Of a stretch of DNA of 8,913 nt, positions 1 to 5,367 are shown piece after piece. Position 1 is the stretch's first letter. Each line of letters starts with the position of its first letter. Made by a program: the position numbers and the translations under genes. This DNA is from Bacteroidia bacterium (GTDB lineage: Bacteria; Bacteroidota; Bacteroidia; Bacteroidales; Azobacteroidaceae), in the NCBI GenBank assembly GCA_025996815.1, contig BNTT01000130.1:1-8913 (forward strand), given 5' to 3'. The notes below the pieces were generated by a model, which was given only the letters and a program-made list of their open reading frames with translations, was not told the DNA's origin and searched no databases.

Positions 1-19
1 AACAAATTGTACTGCATAA

Positions 20-925
20 TTAATTTTTTCTGTAAATACCAAGAATTGTATGCCCGATTGCCCAATCAGATAATACACCTGCCTTTTTCTCAAATTTAGA
101 TTTAAACAGCACCGAAATTAATTTTCGTAAATAACGGTTCTTGATTAATTCTCTCTTGATTATGGATTTATACCATTCTTTGTGATAAGATTGAAGTGGC
201 TCGTAGAGAATACTGCAAAGTTCAATGTTAAACAATGCGGATAGACCGGTTAGAGAATCTTCATCCCACCAGCCAATGTGATGTGGAGGCACATTTAAAG
301 GGATAGGTTCTTCTTTGATGAAAGATTGATTATTAGGGACTGCAATTATCATATACCCTCCCGATTTAAGACACTCTAATGAGTCTTTAATAAATGAATG
401 TACATCCGAAATATGTTCTAATACTTCAAAAGAGCATACAATATCGAAAGCATTTTTATGTGTCTGCGAAAATTCATTCAAAGAGACATTCAATAGCGGA
501 ATTTTCTTGCTTGTCGCCTCTTCTACGGCTTTCTGATTCAGTTCCAACCCGATGGCTTTAACGTCATATTCCTCAGTAATTTTAGAAATAAAATCGCCTC
601 TGCCGCTACCAATTTCAAGTAAAGATGCGCCCGCTTTCAAAAACGGGACTACTTGTTGATGTTCCCATTTCCACGGATTGTAATACCAATCGAATTGTTG
701 AAAATAGCCATAAAAATCAGAATCCCCCTCAATAATCGGATAAAAAAAGACGTATCCGGTTTCATCACATTTATACTGATAGATTTCATCAACTCCAGAG
801 AAAAAACGAGCAGCATCATAATTGAAATTCTTTTGATATGCTTCAATTATTTCTTTTGTATTCCATTTCTTGACTAATGAAACATCATTTTTTTTTGTTA
901 TCGGCGAAACAAGTTTTTCATTCAT
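20..925 (-). CDS. Class I SAM-dependent methyltransferase, polysaccharide-locus type
   Basis: A 301-residue protein with a Rossmann-type methyltransferase core (Methyltransf_23/11-like). SAM-binding motif I is LLEIGSGRG (residues 102-110), an acidic loop follows at GLELN (126-130), then FDIVCSFEVLEHISD (160-174) and LKSGGYMIIAVPN (186-198). A NVPPHHIGWW segment (211-220) is of the kind found after the core in sugar- or glycolipid-modifying members. The first ~95 residues are an aromatic-rich N-terminal extension and the C-terminal ~60 residues are basic. There is no signal peptide or membrane segment, so it is presumably cytoplasmic. It is the last visible gene of the leftward polysaccharide operon, 35 bases after the preceding ORF. 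By context it probably methylates a sugar or a polysaccharide intermediate, but the acceptor cannot be read from the sequence. It is clearly more AT-rich than the genes on the right, as is common for variable glycan genes. The fold is secure; the substrate is inference. Confidence 0.85.
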   Translation of the reverse strand: MNEKLVSPITKKNDVSLVKKWNTKEIIEAYQKNFNYDAARFFSGVDEIYQYKCDETGYVFFYPIIEGDSDFYGYFQQFDWYYNPWKWEHQQVVPFLKAGASLLEIGSGRGDFISKITEEYDVKAIGLELNQKAVEEATSKKIPLLNVSLNEFSQTHKNAFDIVCSFEVLEHISDVHSFIKDSLECLKSGGYMIIAVPNNQSFIKEEPIPLNVPPHHIGWWDEDSLTGLSALFNIELCSILYEPLQSYHKEWYKSIIKRELIKNRYLRKLISVLFKSKFEKKAGVLSDWAIGHTILGIYRKN

Positions 926-960
926 AATATCTATTTTGTATTATTTTTATCATTGTTTTA

Positions 961-1614
961 TCATTTTTCTATAATTTTCCAATGTCCGCGCGTCCCGCCA
1001 ATGCGTTCAATAGCACCTGCTTTTTTCAAATTTTCTATGTGCTTCAGTACGGCAGATTCATTAATATTGAGTTGTTTAGAAATCGCTCGATAACTTATTC
1101 CCGGATTATCCCGAAGTATATTTAGTATTTCAATCTGTCTTTCTGTCAACATATCCTCACCTATTGCACCACCTATTGCACCACCTATTGCACCACCTAT
1201 TGCACCACCTATTGGACCACCTATTGTACTGTCATCTACTTTCTCAAACGCCAAGTCTTTTTTTCTGCGAATAACGGTTACGAAGCCATCTGTCATTTTA
1301 AATTCCGGCTCCAACAATCCGTATTCCAAGCAGTGTGTGGTCATATCTTGAATGCCGGTACCCATCCGTTCTATGTAGCGGGCAAGGTAGAAGGCTTCGG
1401 CGATAAGTGGATTTCGCGGATATGAAGAATGGTCTTGCTTCAGAGTTTCAACAGAAAGTGTGGCCGGCAATCGTCCCGGATTGCGAATCTCGAGGCGGTC
1501 GGCAAAAAGCATGACTTGCACGCTTCGCGCATCATGCTGCAAGTAGTCAGCCAACATCCGGCGTTCCGCTGCAAACTCTTTCTGCACACTGCTTATGAAA
1601 ATTTTATACCGCAT
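961..1614 (-). CDS. Internally deleted DUF4062/HATPase_c_4 winged-helix protein (probable gene remnant, still open)
   Basis: A 217-residue ORF made of pieces of a longer family. Residues 1-29 (MRYKIFISSVQKEFAAERR...) match the start of DUF4062 proteins. At about residue 30 it jumps to SVQVMLFADRLEIRNPGRLP and YIERMGTGIQDM (31-91), the C-terminal part of the HATPase_c_4 (AlbA/RecG-like ATP-binding) domain. Residues 131-152 are an Ile-Gly-Gly-Ala repeat hinge, and 155-216 form a winged helix-turn-helix (LTERQIEILNILRDN...SAVLKHIENL). Full-length relatives are, from memory, about 450-550 residues. The rest of DUF4062 and the nucleotide-binding N-box part of the ATPase domain are missing, so ATP binding is unlikely. 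The frame is intact across the junction. The winged helix could still bind DNA, making the product either a decaying remnant or a small regulator. It lies 14 bases after the chain-length determinant and 35 before the methyltransferase. Domain identity is fairly sure; functionality is unknown. Confidence 0.75.
   Translation of the reverse strand: MRYKIFISSVQKEFAAERRMLADYLQHDARSVQVMLFADRLEIRNPGRLPATLSVETLKQDHSSYPRNPLIAEAFYLARYIERMGTGIQDMTTHCLEYGLLEPEFKMTDGFVTVIRRKKDLAFEKVDDSTIGGPIGGAIGGAIGGAIGGAIGEDMLTERQIEILNILRDNPGISYRAISKQLNINESAVLKHIENLKKAGAIERIGGTRGHWKIIEK
1161..1226. repeat. 12-bp in-frame tandem repeat (Ile-Gly-Gly-Ala coding)
   Basis: The plus-strand unit CTATTGCACCAC occurs four times perfectly (1161-1208), then once with one mismatch (CTATTGGACCAC, 1209-1220), followed by a half unit (1221-1226). 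Read on the minus strand it encodes the Ile-Gly-Gly-Ala repeat between the ATPase remnant and the winged helix of the 961-1614 ORF. Because the unit is a multiple of three, copy-number change by slippage would lengthen or shorten the hinge without breaking the frame. Confidence 0.95.
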
Positions 1615-1628
1615 GGCTCACTTGAAAA

Positions 1629-3203
1629 TTACATCCATCCCCCTTCTTTCCGCCGTAGTTGTTGAATATACAATCCGGCAATGGGAAAACCCAGCCCGAA
1701 AAACAGGACGAGGATGGCAAGTTTTTTTCTACTTGGCGAAATCCACTTGATTTTGGTATAAGGCGCATCAATGACCTTTAATTTGGGAAACAGTGTAACG
1801 CTCTGCACGCCCATTTTTTCGCGCATTTCCAAAAGGGAAAGATAGATGGTTTGCTGCACTTCCTGCTCGCGTTTCAGGTGGATGTAATTCTCTTCGATAC
1901 CCGGTATTTTGCCGATTTTTGTATTGAGTTCTACCTCTTTTTTGCGGAGGTTAGAAAAGGCGATGTCCAAACCGTCTTTCATATTGCTGATGGATTGCAG
2001 CATATTTTTGCGCTGTGCCTCCACCTGCTCTTCTAAGCCATGAGTTAAACCGTTTTGTATATTGGAGTTATAAAGGTCATTGCGCCGCATCACTGTCGCA
2101 TTATATTCAGCGATGATTTCGGCAATCGACTTCTCGGTGGCATTCATATTAAACGGAATGAGAGCATATTTGTTGGCAGGGTCTTTGACAAAATTAAACA
2201 GGAAATTTGCCATTTCCAACTGCGTTTTTGCTTCAATCAGTCCCGCCTGCATTTCGCCGCTTACAGTGAAATAATACTCCACGTCAGCTCTGATGTCCGT
2301 CAGGTCATTTTTAGTCTTGAACTGCTGAATTTCGCTGTCGGCAACCGCAAGTTGTTTGCTCACCACTGCCAACCGTTGGTCGATGAATGTGTTCGTTTTA
2401 TCGGCAAACAATACCTTGTCTGCATCCCATTCCTGATTGTAATTGTCGATAACAGCATTCAAAATCTTCTTGGCAAAAGACGGACTTTCCGAGTGCATCT
2501 CCAAAACGAGAAAATCAGAGGTCTTCTTTTTAAAATCTACCTCCACGCGCTTTTGATATACTTGCGCTGCCACATCGCTGTTTTCGACCGAAATAGCCAG
2601 TGTCATCGGCAATTTGTCGGGGTTGAAATAGTTGGATGGCGACAAAGTGAACGTGCCGTAAACCGTTTGAATCGTTGCCGGAAACGAGGCAACCTCGAAA
2701 GTGCCAAGCGTTTTCTTTTTCTGCGTCAATATGATTGTTTGCTTGTCGTGTGATAGACGGAGTTTAAAATCAAGACGGAGAGAAAGGGTGTCGGGCAGGT
2801 TTTCATCCACATCCAGCACGATGGGCGAATAGTCGTAGAGGTCGGTCTTCCACCCAAACCATCCCAACTGCTTGTAGGTGGTGTGCAACTTTAATTCCTT
2901 GACCACATTTTTCAGAAAGCCCTCGGATGCCATCTTAATGGATTCATCTTCAATGTTTTCCGAGCTGGTGTTCACACCCAACAGACTGAGCATCGACGAC
3001 GAAGCGGCACCACCACCTATCGCAGACAGTCCACTGCCGCCCAGCAGTGATTCGTTATGCCGCAGGCTAACGGTGGCTCTAACATCAAACACCGGCGTGG
3101 CATACACATAATAGAGTACACCAACGAGTCCGCAAACGAAAAAACTCAGCGCAAAATAGCCCCAGTTTTTTAATACAAGTCGTATAAGGTCTTTTGTTTC
3201 CAT
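1629..3203 (-). CDS. Wzz/GumC-type polysaccharide chain-length determinant (no kinase domain)
   Basis: A 524-residue inner-membrane polysaccharide co-polymerase that would control chain length and couple polymerisation to export. Membrane segments sit at both ends: residues ~15-34 (WGYFALSFFVCGLVGVLYY) and ~494-514 after a SPSRKK stretch. The Wzz N-terminal domain follows the first helix (VFDVRATVSLR). A Gly/Ser-rich stretch lies at 52-82, and a long, mostly helical periplasmic region predicted to form coiled coil spans ~265-460. A GNVR-like segment (IPGIEENYIHLKREQEVQQ, 433-451) precedes the second helix. The ORF ends 10 residues after the last LRR, so there is no C-terminal BY-kinase domain as in Wzc-type proteins. 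Any tyrosine kinase would be encoded elsewhere. It starts 3 bases after the export lipoprotein stop, which indicates tight co-transcription. Start Met at 3203 is favoured because it gives a short cytoplasmic tail before the first membrane helix. Confidence 0.9.
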   Translation of the reverse strand: METKDLIRLVLKNWGYFALSFFVCGLVGVLYYVYATPVFDVRATVSLRHNESLLGGSGLSAIGGGAASSSMLSLLGVNTSSENIEDESIKMASEGFLKNVVKELKLHTTYKQLGWFGWKTDLYDYSPIVLDVDENLPDTLSLRLDFKLRLSHDKQTIILTQKKKTLGTFEVASFPATIQTVYGTFTLSPSNYFNPDKLPMTLAISVENSDVAAQVYQKRVEVDFKKKTSDFLVLEMHSESPSFAKKILNAVIDNYNQEWDADKVLFADKTNTFIDQRLAVVSKQLAVADSEIQQFKTKNDLTDIRADVEYYFTVSGEMQAGLIEAKTQLEMANFLFNFVKDPANKYALIPFNMNATEKSIAEIIAEYNATVMRRNDLYNSNIQNGLTHGLEEQVEAQRKNMLQSISNMKDGLDIAFSNLRKKEVELNTKIGKIPGIEENYIHLKREQEVQQTIYLSLLEMREKMGVQSVTLFPKLKVIDAPYTKIKWISPSRKKLAILVLFFGLGFPIAGLYIQQLRRKEGGWM

Positions 3204-3206
3204 AAT

Positions 3207-3965
3207 TTAACGCATATTCATAATGGCGATGATAGTAGAAGAAAGTATTGAAATCGTGCTCAACACCGTTGAATAGACGGAGAGCATATAGTTTTCAGCA
3301 CTTCCGAAATTGCTCGCTTTTTTGCGGGTGCCATTGGCATCCACCACAATCACATCGTTTTGCTGCAAATAGTAGTAGGGCGATGAAAAAACATCCGCTT
3401 TTGTCAGGTCGATATAGCCAAATTCTTTCTGACCATTGGTTTCGCGGATAATCAGCACATTTTTGCGATTGCCGAAAATGGTTAAATCGCCCGCCGCACC
3501 AATTGCCTCCAAAATCGTGAGGCGGTCGTTGCTAATGTACTGCGGACCGGGACGATTCACTTCGCCGAGCATTGTTACGCGCTGACCCGGAAATTGCACA
3601 TTGACAATTGGTTTTGTCAAATAGGTTGAAATAGAATCCGTCAGACAGTCTTTCGCTTCCAGTTTGGTTTTGCCGGCTAACCGGATGCGACCCAGCATAG
3701 GATAATCTATATACCCCTCAACATCAACAAGATAGTTTTGAGAGATATTAAACTGCTGCACTATTTCCTGATTCGCCGCAGATGCCACCACGGAAATCAC
3801 TAACTGGTCGCCGCAGTAAATCACAGGCGACAGATTTGTTTGACTGGGCGGAGCGTTTGCTATATATTGCTCCAAATCCTGAAAATAGGAGATGTTTTTC
3901 GGTGTCGATTGACACGAACACATCAGTGCGACTGAGGCACCCCAAAATATCTGTTTTAATTTCAT
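3207..3965 (-). CDS. Polysaccharide export (Wza/OPX-family) outer-membrane lipoprotein
   Basis: A 252-residue protein of the Poly_export/SLBB type that would form the outer-membrane channel for capsule or exopolysaccharide. It begins with a lipoprotein signal peptide (MKLKQIFWGASVALMCSC); Cys18 is the likely lipidated residue, with Cys16 a poorer alternative. The export domain covers about residues 45-128 (VIYCGDQLVISV...YPMLGRIRLAGKT...KPIVNVQF). One SLBB domain follows (~130-210: VTMLGEVNRPGPQYIS, ILEAIGAAGDLTIFGNRKNVLIIR, LQQNDVIVV). The C-terminal hydrophobic helix (~227-250) resembles the membrane-spanning C-terminal helix of Wza-like proteins. It is shorter than E. coli Wza (about 380 residues) and has one recognisable SLBB domain, which is usual for Bacteroidota members. 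It is the first gene of the leftward operon and pairs with the chain-length determinant immediately downstream, the classical export-plus-co-polymerase arrangement. Confidence 0.92.
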   Translation of the reverse strand: MKLKQIFWGASVALMCSCQSTPKNISYFQDLEQYIANAPPSQTNLSPVIYCGDQLVISVVASAANQEIVQQFNISQNYLVDVEGYIDYPMLGRIRLAGKTKLEAKDCLTDSISTYLTKPIVNVQFPGQRVTMLGEVNRPGPQYISNDRLTILEAIGAAGDLTIFGNRKNVLIIRETNGQKEFGYIDLTKADVFSSPYYYLQQNDVIVVDANGTRKKASNFGSAENYMLSVYSTVLSTISILSSTIIAIMNMR

Positions 3966-3987
3966 AACTATTATAACGCATTTGTTT

Positions 3988-3995
3988 CAAAATTA
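3988..3995 (-). promoter_or_regulatory. Candidate -7 element for the polysaccharide operon
   Basis: The minus strand reads TAATTTTG here, a match to the Bacteroidetes TAnnTTTG -7 consensus, ending 22 bases before the export lipoprotein start codon. No good TTTG-like -33 element lies 19-21 bases upstream, so the call is weak. It abuts the -33 element of the divergent plus-strand promoter. Confidence 0.35.
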
Positions 3996-4026
3996 TTGTA
4001 TGGCGAAGTTTTTTTATGTAACTTTG
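3996..4026 (+). promoter_or_regulatory. Bacteroidetes-type promoter for the SpoIID/oxidoreductase pair
   Basis: TAACTTTG at 4019-4026 fits the TAnnTTTG -7 consensus. A TTGT at 3996-3999, 19 bases upstream, is an imperfect -33 element. The -7 box ends 21 bases before the ATG at 4048, leaving a short leader. No Shine-Dalgarno sequence is evident (TAATAATTACAA precedes the ATG), as is common in Bacteroidota. Confidence 0.55.
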
Positions 4027-4047
4027 TCCCAATTTTAATAATTACAA

Positions 4048-5367
4048 ATGATGAAAACTCCCACAATCGAAGTCGGAATACTTTCTGCGCCCAGCATCAG
4101 TTTCAAACTCAATGGTCGCTTCAGGTCGTCCACAGGCGAAGAAATCGCCGATGCAGAGCAAACTGTTGCGCTCGCAGACGTTAAGGATGCCGTGCTGTTT
4201 GAACCTGTGGATGCCGATGCGTCCAATTTTGAACTGTTCCACGTCGTCATCGGCGTGAAATTTCATTGGGAACGCGAAGAAACTCAACGCTTTAAGGGCA
4301 AGTTGAAACTGTTTGTCGAAGACGGCAAAATCACCGCCGTCAATATCCTCACCATCGAGGATTACCTGCTCAGCGTGATTTCTTCGGAGATGAGCGCGAC
4401 CTCCTCGCTCAGCCTCTTGAAAGCCCACGCCGTGATTTCGCGCAGCTGGCTATTGGCGCAAATCGAAAAAAGTAGAGACGTGGCGCGCCGCGTTTCCACG
4501 GAGGAATATAAAACCCTGATAAAGACCGCCGAAGGCTATATAAAATGGTACGACCGCGAAGACCACAAGCATTTCGATGTCTGCGCCGACGACCATTGCC
4601 AACGCTATCAGGGCATCACCAAAGTAACCTCCACGCAGGTCTATGAGGCATTGAAAGCCACTGCGGGCGAGGTAATCACCTACAATAATAAGGTGTGCGA
4701 CGCGCGTTTCTACAAATGTTGCGGCGGCATCACCGAAGCCTTTGAAAACGTGTGGGAGCCGGTCAATCATCCATATCTCACGCAAGTGATTGATAATAAG
4801 GAAGTTCCTGCCGGTTGCGACATCGACCTCACGCAAGAAGAAAACGCCCGCAAGTGGATTTTGAGCAATCCGCCCGCCCATTGCAACACGAAAGATGCCA
4901 AAGTGCTGTCGCAAGTGCTGAACGACTACGACCGGGAAACGCAGAATTTTTACCGCTGGGAAGTGCGCCTCACGCAGCCGGAAATCAAAGACCTCCTGAA
5001 GCGCAAAGTGGGCATCGACGTGGGCGACGTGCTCGATTTAATCCCCGTAGAGCGCGGCGTATCCGGCAGGCTGATTCGCCTGAAAATCGTGGGCACAAGC
5101 GGCACAATCGTGATTGGCAAAGAATTGGAAATCCGCAAAGCCCTGTCGGAGTCGCATCTGTACAGTTCCGCCTTCGTGGTGGAAAAAGAGGAGATTGCGG
5201 GTCAAGCCCCCGAAACGCCATTTGCGTTCATCCTCAAAGGCGCAGGTTGGGGACACGGCGTGGGACTTTGCCAAATCGGAGCCGCCATTATGGCAGCCAA
5301 CGGCACGCCCTATCAAGACATATTAACACACTATTTTCCGAATGCAGAATTGCGAAAAATATATTAA
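4048..5367 (+). CDS. SpoIID/LytB-domain protein (lytic-transglycosylase-like / amidase enhancer family)
   Basis: A 439-residue protein of the SpoIID family, whose sporulation members are lytic transglycosylases acting on peptidoglycan from which amidases have removed the stem peptides. The core motif DYLLSVISSEM...LLKAHAVISRSW (105-134) aligns with the family's YLxGVVxxEMP...ALKAQAVAARTY. Glu114 corresponds to the catalytic glutamate. HFDVCADDHCQRYQGI (175-190) supplies His and Cys residues like the zinc site described in Clostridioides difficile SpoIID. The C-terminal signature is GAGWGHGVGLCQIGAAIMA (near residues 398-416). It lacks an N-terminal signal peptide or membrane helix: the protein opens MMKTPTIEVGILSAPSISF, so its route to peptidoglycan is unclear. 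The role in a probably non-sporulating organism is inferred to be cell-wall remodelling. ATG 4048 or 4051 could be the start. The 3' end overlaps the next gene by 26 bases, suggesting an operon with translational coupling. Confidence 0.88.
   Translation: MMKTPTIEVGILSAPSISFKLNGRFRSSTGEEIADAEQTVALADVKDAVLFEPVDADASNFELFHVVIGVKFHWEREETQRFKGKLKLFVEDGKITAVNILTIEDYLLSVISSEMSATSSLSLLKAHAVISRSWLLAQIEKSRDVARRVSTEEYKTLIKTAEGYIKWYDREDHKHFDVCADDHCQRYQGITKVTSTQVYEALKATAGEVITYNNKVCDARFYKCCGGITEAFENVWEPVNHPYLTQVIDNKEVPAGCDIDLTQEENARKWILSNPPAHCNTKDAKVLSQVLNDYDRETQNFYRWEVRLTQPEIKDLLKRKVGIDVGDVLDLIPVERGVSGRLIRLKIVGTSGTIVIGKELEIRKALSESHLYSSAFVVEKEEIAGQAPETPFAFILKGAGWGHGVGLCQIGAAIMAANGTPYQDILTHYFPNAELRKIY

Noticed and set aside
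1161..1226. Short regular repeats as a CRISPR array
   Set aside because: The units are 12 bp, directly adjacent with no spacers, and lie inside a coding frame as an Ile-Gly-Gly-Ala repeat.
2055..2753. A 232-residue open frame on the plus strand
   Set aside because: It is antisense to the chain-length determinant and its translation has no recognisable motif.
1629..3203. A Wzc-type tyrosine autokinase
   Set aside because: The protein ends just after its second membrane helix, with no Walker motifs or tyrosine-rich tail.
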